From positions 1-64,000 of the forward strand of contig CAVQYE010000018.1 in the NCBI GenBank assembly GCA_963718065.1: 64,000 nt of DNA. Reading direction: 5' to 3'. The position numbers and the translations under genes are program-made. The stretch's first letter is position 1; every line of letters begins with the position of its first letter. The notes beneath the pieces were generated by a model. The model ran no database searches, was not told the origin of the DNA, and worked only from the letters and a program-made list of their open reading frames with translations. Below are positions 25,907 to 35,952 of this stretch, piece by piece. The stretch is from CAVPGP01 sp963718065 (GTDB lineage Bacteria > Actinomycetota > Thermoleophilia > Gaiellales > Gaiellaceae).

Positions 25907-27160
25907 TTAGGAGGCCTTGACGGCGGCCGCGGCGAGGCCGGCGGCCTGCCGGAGCGCGTCGGCCTTGTCCGTGCGCTCCCACGTGAAGTCGTGGTCGGCG
26001 CGGCCGAAGTGGCCGTACGCGGCGGTCTTCAAGTAGATCGGGCGACGAAGGTCGAGGTCGCGGAGGATCGCGGCGGGCCGGAGGTCGAAGTGCTCGCCGA
26101 CGAGCTGCTCGATCCGCGCCAGCTCGACGTTCTCCGTGCCGAAGCACTCGACGAGGACCGAGAACGGATGGGCGACGCCGATGGCGTAGGCGACCTGCAC
26201 CTGGCAGCGGTCGGCGAGGCCGGCGGCGACGACGTTCTTCGCGACGTAGCGTGCCGCATAGGCAGCCGAGCGGTCGACCTTCGTCGGATCCTTGCCCGAG
26301 AAGGCGCCGCCGCCGTGGGGCGCGGCGCCGCCGTACGTGTCGACGATGATCTTGCGGCCGGTGAGGCCGGTGTCGCCCATCGGGCCGCCGACGACGAACT
26401 TGCCGGTCGGATTCACGTAAAAGAACGTCGGATCCTCGAGGCGCTTCTCGTCGTAGAGGTCGTGCGGCAGGATCGGCCGGAGCACCTGGTCGGCGAGGTC
26501 GGGCTTGATCAGCGAGTCGGCGTCCAGCCCTTCGCGGTGCTGCGTCGAGATCAGGACGCGCTCGATCTCGACCGGGCGCCGGCGGCCGTCCGCGTCCTCC
26601 TCGTAGCGAACGGACACCTGGGCCTTGCCGTCCGGGCGCAGATACGGGAGCACGTCGGCCTTGCGCACCTCGGAGAGCCGCTTCGTGATCTTGTGCGCCA
26701 GCATGATCGGGAGCGGCATCAACTCGGGCGTCTCGTTCGAGGCGTAACCGAACATCATTCCCTGGTCGCCGGCGCCGACCATGTCGAGCGGGTCGTCTTT
26801 GCCGGGCTGATGCTGCTGCTCGTAGGAGGCGTCGACGCCCTGCGCGATGTCCGGCGACTGCTCGTCGATCGCCACGATCACGCCGCAGGTCTCCGCGTCG
26901 AAGCCGTACTTGGCGCGGGTGTAGCCGATCTCGGCGACCGTCTTGCGGACGAGCCGCGGGATGTCGATGTAGCAGTCGGTCGTGATCTCGCCGGCGACGA
27001 CGACGAGGCCGGTCGTGATCAGCGTCTCGCACGCGACGCGGCTATTCGCATCCTCGCGGAGCGCTGCGTCGAGGACCGCGTCCGAGATCTGGTCGGCGAT
27101 CTTGTCCGGGTGCCCCTCGGTGACGGACTCGGAGGTGAAGCTGAAGCTGCGCGCGGCCAT
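25907..27160 (-). CDS. metK: S-adenosylmethionine synthetase
   Basis: 417 residues. All signatures are intact: GHPDKIADQISDAVLD, GAGDQGMMFGYA (ATP/Met site), GGGAFSGKDPTKVDRSAAY (phosphate loop). It makes SAM from methionine and ATP, used for example by RsmB in this window. Slightly longer than E. coli MetK (384) through small insertions, typical of actinobacteria. Confidence 0.97.
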   Translation of the reverse strand: MAARSFSFTSESVTEGHPDKIADQISDAVLDAALREDANSRVACETLITTGLVVVAGEITTDCYIDIPRLVRKTVAEIGYTRAKYGFDAETCGVIVAIDEQSPDIAQGVDASYEQQHQPGKDDPLDMVGAGDQGMMFGYASNETPELMPLPIMLAHKITKRLSEVRKADVLPYLRPDGKAQVSVRYEEDADGRRRPVEIERVLISTQHREGLDADSLIKPDLADQVLRPILPHDLYDEKRLEDPTFFYVNPTGKFVVGGPMGDTGLTGRKIIVDTYGGAAPHGGGAFSGKDPTKVDRSAAYAARYVAKNVVAAGLADRCQVQVAYAIGVAHPFSVLVECFGTENVELARIEQLVGEHFDLRPAAILRDLDLRRPIYLKTAAYGHFGRADHDFTWERTDKADALRQAAGLAAAAVKAS

Positions 27161-27202
27161 TCGGGCGCTCAGGTTACCGATTCGGCGCGCCGGCCAAGGC
27201 GC

Positions 27203-28636
27203 TCAGCGAATCTCGACGAAGGCCTGGACATCAGCGACGCCGCCGTCCTGGCTCGACCAGAGCACCGCGGAGCGCAGCGGGCGGGCGTTCGCGTCGACGT
27301 CGGGCGGCAGGTTGCTGCCGGCCGCCGTCGCGAGACCCGAGAACGCAGCGATCGTGTCGGGGATGTTCACGTAGACAAAGGCGCCGTACGAGTCGGGCAT
27401 CCCGGACGCATCGACGGCGCTCTTGAAGGCCGGGTCGTCGGCGAGCGAGCTGCCGCCGCCGGCCAGGAAGTCGCGCACCGAGTTCGTCGTGTCGGTGACG
27501 AGCACCTTGCCGTCGACCTCGCCGTAGAAGATCGAGACGCCGCTCAGCGGCACCTCGGTCAATGCCACGCCTGACACGGTCGTCTGCCTCGGGGCGCCGC
27601 CGGCGAGGGCCGAGAGCTTGGCGGTGAGCGTGTTGAGCGTCGCGAGCGACTGCTTGGGATCGCCGCTCAGCACCACGGTCACCTCGGGGATCGGCGTCCC
27701 GGCGGAGACCCACACGGCCGTCTCGCCCTTGAAGAGATTCGCGAGGTCGGCCAGCCTCAGGCCGAGGAACTGCTCGACCATCGCGCCACCCGCACCCGCC
27801 GAGAGCTGGCCGAAGCTCTTGTCCACGCCCTTGAAGGTCGCGAAGACGAGCGCGCCCTCCGGGGCCTTCTTGACGAGATCGCTCGTGTAGTCGGCGTCGC
27901 CCGTGTCGATGCCCGAGGCGACGAAGCGCATCGCGGCGCCGTCATCCTGGGCTTCGAGCGACGCGCCGAGCCACTTCAGCTTGTCGAGGTTGGCGAGGCT
28001 GCCCGCAACCTGTACCTGCCCCTGCAGCTGCTCGCGCAGCGCCTGGTTCAGGCCGGTGCCGTCGACGTAGGCCTTGACCAGCGCCTCGTCGGGAAGCTTC
28101 GCCATCGCGTCGCCGAACGCGCTGCTGTCGGAGAGCTTGTCGCCGCTCTGGGCGGCCTTGAACGCATCGATCGACGCCTGCTGGTCGCTGAAGACGGTCC
28201 AGTCGCCGATCTTCTCGTGCTTGGCGTGACCCGTGCCGGTGTCGAGCAGCTGGTTGAACTTCGCCTCGTCCTTCGGCTGCGTCAGCCCGACGACCTTCGG
28301 GTTCTTCGTGATGTCGAGCAGGACGATGTCGACCTCGGGCCCGACGGCGCTCTTCACGGTCTCCAGGTCGACGCCCTCGTCAGAGAGGCTCGTGCGGAGC
28401 TCGGTCAGCAGCTTGTCGCGGCCCGGGAACTTCTGCAGCAGCGCGTCCGCCTGCTTGAACTGGTCGGACGAGAGATCCGTGTTGATCGAGACGTAGACGG
28501 GCGCGCTCGCCGGCACCATCGACGCGCCGGCGGGAGTGCTGCCGGAACCGGACGTCTTGGTCGCGCCGCCGCAGCCTGCCCCGAAGAGGAGAGCTGCGAG
28601 CGCGAGCAGAGCAAGTGGTGCGAGGGCCCGGCGCAT
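27203..28636 (-). CDS. DUF3352-like exported lipoprotein
   Basis: 477 residues from ATG at 28636, which places a signal peptide at the very N-terminus (MRRALAPLALLALAALLFGAGC, lipid-anchored Cys at residue 22). An in-frame ATG ten codons upstream is possible. The mature part has two similar halves of alternating strand/helix with features such as YVSINTDLSSDQFKQADALLQKF, GLTQPKDEAKFNQLLD and VYVNIPDTIAAF. This matches the actinobacterial DUF3352 group, function unknown. No neighbour indicates a role. Confidence 0.8.
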   Translation of the reverse strand: MRRALAPLALLALAALLFGAGCGGATKTSGSGSTPAGASMVPASAPVYVSINTDLSSDQFKQADALLQKFPGRDKLLTELRTSLSDEGVDLETVKSAVGPEVDIVLLDITKNPKVVGLTQPKDEAKFNQLLDTGTGHAKHEKIGDWTVFSDQQASIDAFKAAQSGDKLSDSSAFGDAMAKLPDEALVKAYVDGTGLNQALREQLQGQVQVAGSLANLDKLKWLGASLEAQDDGAAMRFVASGIDTGDADYTSDLVKKAPEGALVFATFKGVDKSFGQLSAGAGGAMVEQFLGLRLADLANLFKGETAVWVSAGTPIPEVTVVLSGDPKQSLATLNTLTAKLSALAGGAPRQTTVSGVALTEVPLSGVSIFYGEVDGKVLVTDTTNSVRDFLAGGGSSLADDPAFKSAVDASGMPDSYGAFVYVNIPDTIAAFSGLATAAGSNLPPDVDANARPLRSAVLWSSQDGGVADVQAFVEIR

Positions 28637-28701
28637 CAATCCAACTGTAGCGCGCATCCCCGACATTCACTCCCCCGGGCAGGGCAATTTGCGGCGGTGC
28701 C

Positions 28702-29658
28702 CTATTCCTCGGTCGGCCTGCGGCCCATCAACCCTGCGCCGAGGTCGTGAATCGACTGTCCGCCGAGCACGGCGCAGACGCCCTCCGTGATCGGCAGCTC
28801 GATCCCGAGCCGGTGCGACAGGTCGCGGAGCACCGGCGCCGTCGTCAGGCCCTCGACCACCTGCCCGATCGTCGCCACCGCCTCCTCGGGTGTCGCCCCC
28901 TGGGCGATCAGCTCGCCGGCGCGGCGGTTTCGCCCGCTCGGATGCCAGCAGGTGACGATCAGGTCGCCCATGCCGGCGAGCCCGGAGAACGTCTCGCTGC
29001 GGGCACCGCACGCCTCGCCGAGGCGGGCCATCTCGACGAGCCCACGCGTGATCAGCGCCGACTTGGCGTTGTCCCCCACTCTCAGCCCGTCGACGCCTCC
29101 CGCCGCCAACGCGATCACGTTCTTGGCGGCGGCGCAGAGCTCGACGCCGATCAGATCCGTGTTCGAGTAGACGCGAAAGACACCGGAGTTGAGCGCGCCC
29201 TGCAACTCGTGCGCGAGCGCCTCGTCCTCACTTGCGACAACACTTGCGCCCGGCAGGCCGTGCGCCACCTCGTCGGCCATGTTCGGTCCGGAGAGCACCG
29301 CCACGCCGCGGCCCTTGACGAGCGTCGAAAGCCGGTCGCCGGTCGCCGGGTCGAGGCCCTTCGTCAGGCTGAGCACCGGCGCGGTGCCCGGCAGCGAGTC
29401 CGCCACGGACGAGAACGCCGCGCTCGGCACGGCGAGCACGATCAGCTCCGCGTCTGCAAGCGGCGCGGAGTCGATCACCGCCGCCTCGATGTCGCCGAGG
29501 TGGACGTCCTGCATGTAGCGAGGGTTGCGGCCGGTCTCGCGAATCGCGGCCGCCTGCTCGCCGCTCCGGCACGCGAGCGTCACCTCGTGGCCGCGATCGC
29601 CAAGGAGCCGGGCGAATGCGGTGCCCCACGACCCGCAGCCGACGACGACGACTCTCAC
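28702..29658 (-). CDS. gpsA: Glycerol-3-phosphate dehydrogenase [NAD(P)+]
   Basis: 318 residues. The N-terminal Rossmann motif is VVGCGSWGTAFARLL. The catalytic Lys lies in CAAAKNVIALAAG and the substrate loop is DNAKSALITRGLVEM. It makes sn-glycerol 3-phosphate, the backbone that PlsC-type enzymes acylate; a plsC gene lies two genes upstream. ATGA overlap with der. Confidence 0.95.
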   Translation of the reverse strand: MRVVVVGCGSWGTAFARLLGDRGHEVTLACRSGEQAAAIRETGRNPRYMQDVHLGDIEAAVIDSAPLADAELIVLAVPSAAFSSVADSLPGTAPVLSLTKGLDPATGDRLSTLVKGRGVAVLSGPNMADEVAHGLPGASVVASEDEALAHELQGALNSGVFRVYSNTDLIGVELCAAAKNVIALAAGGVDGLRVGDNAKSALITRGLVEMARLGEACGARSETFSGLAGMGDLIVTCWHPSGRNRRAGELIAQGATPEEAVATIGQVVEGLTTAPVLRDLSHRLGIELPITEGVCAVLGGQSIHDLGAGLMGRRPTEE

Positions 29659-30995
29659 GTCTTCTTCCGGAAGTCGATCGCGACAGGGATCCCCTCCAGC
29701 TCGAAGCGCTCGCGTATCTGGTTCTCGACCCAGTAGGCGTAGTCGCGGGTCACGAGCCCCGGGTCGTTGACCGAGATGCGGATCCGCGGCGGGCGGATCG
29801 TCACTTGCGTGCCGTAGAGCATGTTGAGGCTGCGGCCCCGCTTCTGCGGCGGCTGCCTCGCCTCACGGAGCTCGCCCAGGAAGCGGTTCAGCTCCGCGGT
29901 CGGGATCCGGTACGAGTACTTCTCGAACTGAATCGCGATCCGGTCGAGCAGCCGCTCGATGCCACGGCCGGTCGTCGCCGAGACAGCAAGGATCGGCGGC
30001 CGCTGGCGCAGGCGCCGGTTCAGCTGTCCGCGCACCTCTTCGAGCTGCACGTGGCCGATGTCCCACTTCGAGATGATGGCGATCGTCGCGCACGCGGCCT
30101 TGCGCGCGACGTCGGCGACGGAGAGATCCTGTTCGACGACGCCCTGGCTCGCGTCGACGAGCACGAGCGCGACATCGGCTCGCTCGGCCGCCTCGAGCGC
30201 GCGAAGCTCCGAGTAGTACTCGACGCCCTGCCGCTGGCGCCGCTTGCGCCGCAGGCCGGCGGTGTCGACGAAGACGAACGTGCGGTCGCCGCGCTCGAAG
30301 ATCGTGTCGATGGCGTCGCGCGTCGTGCCGGGCACCTCCGAGACGATGACACGCTCCTGGCCGACGATCGCGTTCAACAGGCTCGACTTGCCGACGTTCG
30401 GGCGGCCGAGGATCGCGACCCGGATCGCCTCCTCGCCCACGGCTCGCTTGCCCGACCCCGGCAGCTGGTCGACGATCAGGTCCAGCAGGTCGCCCGTCCC
30501 GTGCCCGTGGAGGCCCGAGAGCGGTATCGGCTCGCCGAGGCCGAAGCGATGGAACTCGAGCGCCAGCACGTCCTGCGCCGGGTCGTCGATCTTGTTGGCG
30601 ATCAGGATCACCGGCTTGCGCGAGTTGCGGAGCAGCTGCGCGAGCTCCTCGTCGCCCGGCGTGATGCCCGCGCGCGCGTCGGTGACGAAGAGGACGAGAT
30701 CGGCCTCGAGGATCGCCTGGCGCGCCTGCTCGGCGATCGACTTCGTGATCGGCGTCTCGTCGGCGAGGTCGACGCCGCCCGTGTCGATCAGGAGAAAGTG
30801 CCTGCCTCCCCACTCACAGACGAGCTCCTTGCGGTCGCGCGTCGTCCCGTGCGTCTCGTGGACGACCGCCTGCCGCGACTGCGTGAGCCGGTTGATCAGC
30901 GTCGACTTGCCGACGTTCGGGAAGCCGACGATCGCCACGGTTCCGATCAGCTCGACCGGCTCTTCGGTCGCCTCGAGTGTGTCGTCCTCGTTCAC
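29655..30995 (-). CDS. der: Ribosome-assembly GTPase Der (EngA)
   Basis: 446 residues with the diagnostic tandem G domains: GFPNVGKSTLINRL then DTGG and NKID, and GRPNVGKSSLLNAI then DTAGLRRKRR and SKWD. The KH-like C-terminal domain ends at VAIDFRKKT. It acts in 50S subunit maturation. Start and stop both overlap neighbours by 4 bp. Confidence 0.97.
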   Translation of the reverse strand: MNEDDTLEATEEPVELIGTVAIVGFPNVGKSTLINRLTQSRQAVVHETHGTTRDRKELVCEWGGRHFLLIDTGGVDLADETPITKSIAEQARQAILEADLVLFVTDARAGITPGDEELAQLLRNSRKPVILIANKIDDPAQDVLALEFHRFGLGEPIPLSGLHGHGTGDLLDLIVDQLPGSGKRAVGEEAIRVAILGRPNVGKSSLLNAIVGQERVIVSEVPGTTRDAIDTIFERGDRTFVFVDTAGLRRKRRQRQGVEYYSELRALEAAERADVALVLVDASQGVVEQDLSVADVARKAACATIAIISKWDIGHVQLEEVRGQLNRRLRQRPPILAVSATTGRGIERLLDRIAIQFEKYSYRIPTAELNRFLGELREARQPPQKRGRSLNMLYGTQVTIRPPRIRISVNDPGLVTRDYAYWVENQIRERFELEGIPVAIDFRKKT

Positions 30996-31642
30996 AGCGG
31001 CGGCACCAGGCCCTTCGGCCGACCCTGCGCATGGACCTCGGCCAACCAGTCGAACAGCGTGTGGATACGGCGCTCCAGGTCGGCCGTCGCCTCCTTGTAG
31101 CCCTTGCCGCCCTTCGGCAGGCCGTCGAAGCGGACCGGCTCGCCGAAGGCGACCGAGCAGGGTGCGAAGTTGCCGGGCTTCCAGAACTGCGTCCCGTAGA
31201 CGGCCACCGGGACGACGGGCACGTTCTCCTGGATCGCGATCATCGCGGCACCCGGCTGGGCCTGGCCCGGGCGGCCCGTCAGCTGGCGTGTGCCCTCGAC
31301 GAAGAGCCCGACCGCGCGTCCGTCACGCGCGGCCTGGCGCATCATCCGGACGGCGTCCCGGTCTCCCTCGCCGCGCCGCACCGCGAGGGCGCCGTGCCAG
31401 CGGATGAACTGCCCGAGGCCGGGGATCCGGTGCGCCTCGATCTTGGCGACGAAGTTGACCGGCCGCGGCGTCTCCCAGCCGATGACCGGGATGTCGACCC
31501 AGTGCAGATGATTGGCGGCGATCACAAGCCCTTCGTGGCGCGGCACGCGGTCGGCGCCGTAGCCGCGCACGCGGGCGAGGAGCCGGACGGGGATGCCCAT
31601 CCAGACCTTGCCGATCCGCAGCGGGAGGTCGCCGTAGGCCAC
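30992..31642 (-). CDS. plsC: 1-acyl-sn-glycerol-3-phosphate acyltransferase (PlsC family)
   Basis: 216 residues. Acyltransferase block I is NHLHWVD (the NHxxxxD His/Asp pair), block III is FVEGTRQLTGRPGQ (EGTR), and block IV is VVPVAVYGT. It acylates lysophosphatidic acid at the membrane. No obvious transmembrane helix beyond an amphipathic N-terminus. It sits between cmk and der as in many Gram-positives. Confidence 0.92.
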   Translation of the reverse strand: MAYGDLPLRIGKVWMGIPVRLLARVRGYGADRVPRHEGLVIAANHLHWVDIPVIGWETPRPVNFVAKIEAHRIPGLGQFIRWHGALAVRRGEGDRDAVRMMRQAARDGRAVGLFVEGTRQLTGRPGQAQPGAAMIAIQENVPVVPVAVYGTQFWKPGNFAPCSVAFGEPVRFDGLPKGGKGYKEATADLERRIHTLFDWLAEVHAQGRPKGLVPPL

Positions 31643-31644
31643 GG

Positions 31645-32271
31645 CTACACGCGCGCGCGGACGAGCGCTTCGATCTGCTCGACGACGTTGTCCACGTCGA
31701 GCTGAGTCGTGTCGATACGGACGGCGTCCTCGGCCGGCTGCATCCGCGAAGAGTCCGACGCGTCGCGCTTGCGCAGATCGGTGACGAGCGCGTCTGCGCC
31801 GATGTCGGGCCGCTCGGCCTGCCGCCGCTTTGCGCGCACGTCGGTGTCGGCGACGAGGTACACCTTGACCGGCGCGTCGGGCGCGACGACGGTGCCGATG
31901 TCGCGTCCCTCGATCACGCAGTCCCCCTGGTCTGCGAGCTCGCGCTGGCGCTGGCGCATGACGGTGCGCACCTCGGGGTGACGGGCGACGACCGGCACCA
32001 TCCGGTCGATGCGCGACTGGCGGATCAGCGCCGTCACGTCCGTGTCGTCGATCGTCACGCGGCCGGTCTCGTCCAGGCCGACCGGATTCTCGCGTGCAAG
32101 CGCGCCGAGCGGCTCGCCGACGCCGAGGTCGAGCCCTCGTTGCATCGCGAGCCAGGTCAGCGCGCGGTACATCGCCCCGGTGTCGAGATAGCGGAAGCGC
32201 AGCCGCTCCGCCAACTGGCGGGCGACCGTGCTCTTGCCGGCCCCTGCGGGCCCGTCGATGGCGACGATCAT
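31645..32271 (-). CDS. cmk: Cytidylate kinase
   Basis: 208 residues. P-loop DGPAGAGKSTVARQLAE, substrate residues in RYLDTGAMYRALTW, VIEGRDIGTVVAPDAPVKVYL and a RxxxR-type lid (RAKRRQAE). Phosphorylates CMP and dCMP. 4-bp overlap with aroA. Confidence 0.96.
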   Translation of the reverse strand: MIVAIDGPAGAGKSTVARQLAERLRFRYLDTGAMYRALTWLAMQRGLDLGVGEPLGALARENPVGLDETGRVTIDDTDVTALIRQSRIDRMVPVVARHPEVRTVMRQRQRELADQGDCVIEGRDIGTVVAPDAPVKVYLVADTDVRAKRRQAERPDIGADALVTDLRKRDASDSSRMQPAEDAVRIDTTQLDVDNVVEQIEALVRARV

Positions 32272-33548
32272 CGTTGCGTCACGGAGTCCAGGAGCTCGAA
32301 GAAGCCGGGGAAGCTTATAGCCACGGCTTCCGCGCCCTCGACCTCCACCCCCTTTTTCGAGACGAGGCCTGCGATTGCACCGAGCATCGCAATCCGGTGG
32401 TCGGCATATGAGCTCATCGTGCCGCCGCGGATCCGCGCCGGCGTGCCGCGGACGACGAAGCCGTCGGGCCGCGCCTCGATGCGCGCGCCGAGGCTGTGCA
32501 GCGTCTCGGTCACCGTCTCGATCCGGTCCGTCTCCTTTGCGCGCAGCTCCTCGGCGCCCCGCACCTCGGTCACACCGCGCGCCATCGCGGCGGCGAGGGC
32601 GACGAGCGGGAGCTCGTCGACGAGGCGCGGCACCTCGGCCGCCTCGATCCGGGTGGCGGTGAGCGGAGCAGAGCGCACGTCGATGTCGGCCACCGGCTCG
32701 CCGCCGACGCTGCGCTTGTTGAAGACGATGATCCGCGCGCCCATCCTCTCGAGCACCGCGAGCAGGCCGATGCGCCCGGGGTTGACGTTGACGCCCTCGA
32801 AGATGAGCTGCGAGCCGGAGAGTAGCGTCGCGGCGACGATCAGCGGCGCGGCCGAGGAGAACTCACCGGGGATCGCGACGTCGAGCGGCGGCAGCGAGTC
32901 GACCGGCCAGACACTCGCGCCCGTCGACGTCTGCTCGATGCGCACGCCGAGCTCGCGGAGCATCCGCTCGGTGTGATCGCGCGACGGATGCGGCTCGACC
33001 ACGACCGTCGGGCCGTCGCCCGCGTAGAGGCCGGCGAAGAGGACGGCCGACTTCACCTGCGCGCTCGCCACCGGCGACTCGTAGCGGATCGGGTGCAGGC
33101 GTCCGCCCTCGATCACGACCGGCGCGTGGCCGTCGGTCGTCTCGACCCTCGCGCCCATCTGACGCAGCGGCTCGGCGATCCGCTCGTGCGGGCGCATCGT
33201 CAGCGACTCGTCGCCGACGAGCTCGAAGCGCCCCTCCTGCCCGGCGAGGAGCCCGCTGACGAGTCGCAGCACCGTGCCGGCGTTGCCGCAGTCGAGCGGC
33301 TCGCCGGGCTCGCGCAACCCGCGCAGGCCAAGACCCTGCACGCGCACCTCGTCGCCGTTCTCCGTCACTTCCGCCCCGAGCTGGCGGACGACGGAGATCG
33401 CCGACTCGGTGTCGGCGGCCCGCCCGAAGCCGGTGATCCGGCTTTCGCCGTCGGCGACCGCGCCGAGGAGCACCGCGCGCTGCGAGATGCCCTTCACACC
33501 CGGCACGCCGACCGCGCCCACGACCGCCGCTGCGGGCTCGACTCTCAT
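32268..33548 (-). CDS. aroA: 3-phosphoshikimate 1-carboxyvinyltransferase (EPSP synthase)
   Basis: 426 residues, two-domain inside-out barrel. Motifs: GVKGISQRAVLLGAVADGES at the N-terminus, DCGNAGTVLRLVSGLLAG, and RAKETDRIETV. In the PEP-contact region the usual K of S-K-S is replaced: GISQRAVL reads S-Q-R where class I enzymes have S-K-S, while NAGT and the later KETDR are kept. The sequence suggests a divergent class often seen in this lineage. Glyphosate response cannot be predicted here. Coupled to tyrA and cmk. Confidence 0.92.
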   Translation of the reverse strand: MRVEPAAAVVGAVGVPGVKGISQRAVLLGAVADGESRITGFGRAADTESAISVVRQLGAEVTENGDEVRVQGLGLRGLREPGEPLDCGNAGTVLRLVSGLLAGQEGRFELVGDESLTMRPHERIAEPLRQMGARVETTDGHAPVVIEGGRLHPIRYESPVASAQVKSAVLFAGLYAGDGPTVVVEPHPSRDHTERMLRELGVRIEQTSTGASVWPVDSLPPLDVAIPGEFSSAAPLIVAATLLSGSQLIFEGVNVNPGRIGLLAVLERMGARIIVFNKRSVGGEPVADIDVRSAPLTATRIEAAEVPRLVDELPLVALAAAMARGVTEVRGAEELRAKETDRIETVTETLHSLGARIEARPDGFVVRGTPARIRGGTMSSYADHRIAMLGAIAGLVSKKGVEVEGAEAVAISFPGFFELLDSVTQR

Positions 33549-34648
33549 TCTTGGCCGTTCTCGAGCACGGGCGAGACGGTGACGCCGTATCCCTGGCCCT
33601 CGAGGATCGCCGCGGCGCGTTGCGCCTCGGCCTCGCCGGTGACCAGCACGGTCAGCGTGCCGCCGCGCTCAGTGGAGACGTGGTTGAGCTCGAAGTCCTC
33701 GATGTTGATCCGCTCCGCGCCGAGGGCCTGCGTGATCCCGGCGAGCACGCCCGGCCGGTCGGGCACGTGGACGCGCAGCCGCTGTAGCGCACCGGGGTCG
33801 GGATAGGCGCGGTCGAGCATCCGGCGCCGGTTCTGCGCGGCTTCGCCGATCCAGCGCGCGAGAAAGCCGGCGTCACGCTGCTCGAGCGCAGCGTCGAGCT
33901 GGTCGAGGCGGCGCCGCTGCTCGGAGAGCGCCTCGCGGACGGCGTCGGCGTTGTCCAGGAAGATGTCGATCCAGATCCGCGGGTTGGCGCCCGCGACGCG
34001 CGTCATGTCGCGCAGCGAGCCGCCCGCGGCGGCAAGCGGCTCGTGGCCTTCGATCCGGCTCGCGCCCGCCTGGTTGACGAGCAGGTTCGCGAGCGCGTGC
34101 GGGAGATGGCTCGTCAGCGCGACGAGGCGGTCGTGCGCGGTCGGGTCGATCGCGACCGGCACGGCGCCGAGCGAGGCGACGAAGCCGTGGACGAGCCGGT
34201 AGCGCTCCGGATCGGTCTGGGCGGCCGGGGCGAGGAACCACGTCGCGCCGTCGAAGAGCTCGGCGTTCGCGTGCTCCGCGCCGCGCGCCTCGGAGCCGCA
34301 GATCGGGTGGCCGCCGATGAAGCGCGGCGAGCCGGCTGCGGCGACGGCGACGCTCGCCTTCGTCGAGGCGACGTCGGTGACCGTCGTCTCGTCCTTGCTC
34401 GCCGCGAGCGTGGCGGCGACCTGAGCCGCAGCCTGGGCGATCGGCGCCGCGACGACGGCGAGATCCGCGCCGGCGACCGCGTCCTCGACCGACCCGGCGG
34501 TCTCGTCGACGGCGCCCCGCTCGCGGGCCACGTTCGCCGCGGCCGGGTCGGCGTCGAAGCCGACGATCGAGTCGGCGGCGCGAACTGCTCGAGCGGCGAG
34601 CCCGATGGAACCGCCGATGAGGCCGGTACCGATGATTGCGAGGCGCAT
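33545..34648 (-). CDS. tyrA: Prephenate dehydrogenase with C-terminal ACT domain
   Basis: 367 residues. Rossmann motif IIGTGLIGGSIGLAARA. The catalytic region has GGHPICGSEARGAEHA and LTSHLPHALANLL. A C-terminal ACT regulatory domain (about 295-367) is visible as VHVPDRPGVLAGITQALGAERINIEDF and probably gives tyrosine feedback. First gene of the tyrA-aroA-cmk-plsC-der-gpsA operon. Confidence 0.93.
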   Translation of the reverse strand: MRLAIIGTGLIGGSIGLAARAVRAADSIVGFDADPAAANVARERGAVDETAGSVEDAVAGADLAVVAAPIAQAAAQVAATLAASKDETTVTDVASTKASVAVAAAGSPRFIGGHPICGSEARGAEHANAELFDGATWFLAPAAQTDPERYRLVHGFVASLGAVPVAIDPTAHDRLVALTSHLPHALANLLVNQAGASRIEGHEPLAAAGGSLRDMTRVAGANPRIWIDIFLDNADAVREALSEQRRRLDQLDAALEQRDAGFLARWIGEAAQNRRRMLDRAYPDPGALQRLRVHVPDRPGVLAGITQALGAERINIEDFELNHVSTERGGTLTVLVTGEAEAQRAAAILEGQGYGVTVSPVLENGQE

Positions 34649-34742
34649 GCCGCCACTCTACGGAGGGTGGAGCTACCACCACTTCGAAGACGGGAGGCGA
34701 CAGGCTTCCGCCCTCGGCCGGCCGGGGGTACCGTCGGAACAG

Positions 34743-35952
34743 ATGAAGCGCCTCGCCCTCCAGACAACGCACCTACTGCTCGACTTCCCCGTCGGCATCT
34801 TCTGGTTCGTGGTGATCGTCACCGGGATCTCCACCGGGCTCGGGCTGCTCGTGACGCTCGATCGGCTTGCCGATCCTGACCGCAACGTTCCTCCTCGTCC
34901 GCGCGGGCGCCGAGCTCGAGATCCGTAGAACCGAGGCGTTCCTCGGCATCGAGGTCAGGCGCCCGCCGAAGACTCCGCCCGTCCAGGGCTGGCTCGCGAA
35001 GCTGCTCGCGCCTTTCCGCGATCCCGCCTCCTGGAAGGCGCTGCTGTACCACGGATTCGTCCTGCCTCTGCGCGGCATCTTCAGCTTCGTCATCGTCGTC
35101 ACGCTCGTCGCGACCGCCGGTGCGGCGGCCGCGTTGCCCTTCTACTTCTGGGCATTGCCGCACCACGGCGTCCAGGTCAACGACCACAGCTACTGGAACG
35201 ATCCGTGGCAGATCGCCGTCATGACGCTCGCCGGCCTGGTCCTCGGGTACGTCACCATCTGGGTGATCCGCGGGCTTGCCTGGGTGGACGTGCAGTTCGT
35301 CCGCGGCCTCCTCGGCGCGAGCCGCACCGCCTCGCTGGAGCGGCGCGTCGACGCAGCGATGGACGCCTCGGACAGCGAGCGAAAGCGAATCGAGCGCGAC
35401 CTGCACGACGGCGCGCAGCAGCGGCTCGTCACGCTCGGCATGGATCTCGGTCTCGCGCTGGAGAAGCTCGACAGCGAGCCGGCCGAGGCGAAGGCACTGC
35501 TCACCGACGCGCATACCGGCGTCAAGGAGGCACTCGCGGAGCTACGCAATCTCGCGCGCGGCATCCACCCGGCGATCCTCACCGACCGCGGGCTCGACGC
35601 GGCTCTCTCGGCGCTCGCCGCGCGGGCGCCGATCCCCGTCGACGTCGACGTCGAGTTGCCGGAGCGCCCGCCGGCGTCCGTCGAGGCTGCGGCCTACTTC
35701 GTCGTCGCCGAGGGTCTGACGAACATCGCCAAGCACGCTCAGGCGCAGCGCGCCGCCGTCGGCGTGAGCCAGGTGGACGGTCGCGTGCGCGTCGTCGTCG
35801 CCGACGACGGCCGGGGCGGCGCCGAGGCGGTCGAAGGCGGCGGGCTCGCCGGACTCGCCGACCGCGTCGCGTCCCTGGACGGCAGCTTCGCCGTCAGCGA
35901 ACGTCCCGGCGGCGGAACGACGATGATCGTGGAGCTCCCATGCGCATCGTGA
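34743..35952 (+). CDS. Two-component sensor histidine kinase, NarL type (+1 frame break near the N-terminus)
   Basis: Starts MKRLALQTTHLLLDFPVGIFWFVVIVTGIS at 34743 (putative sensor domain). The frame must shift near 34857-34861, after LGLLVT, to continue IGLPILTATFLLVRAGAELE. Three to four membrane helices follow, then HisKA_3 with ERKRIERDLHDGAQQRLVTLGMDLGLAL (phospho-His in the DLHDGAQQR box) and HATPase (VVADDGRGGAEAVEGGGLAGLADRV). The span is 3n+1. It overlaps the response regulator by 13 bp. Divergent from tyrA. Signal unknown. Confidence 0.88.
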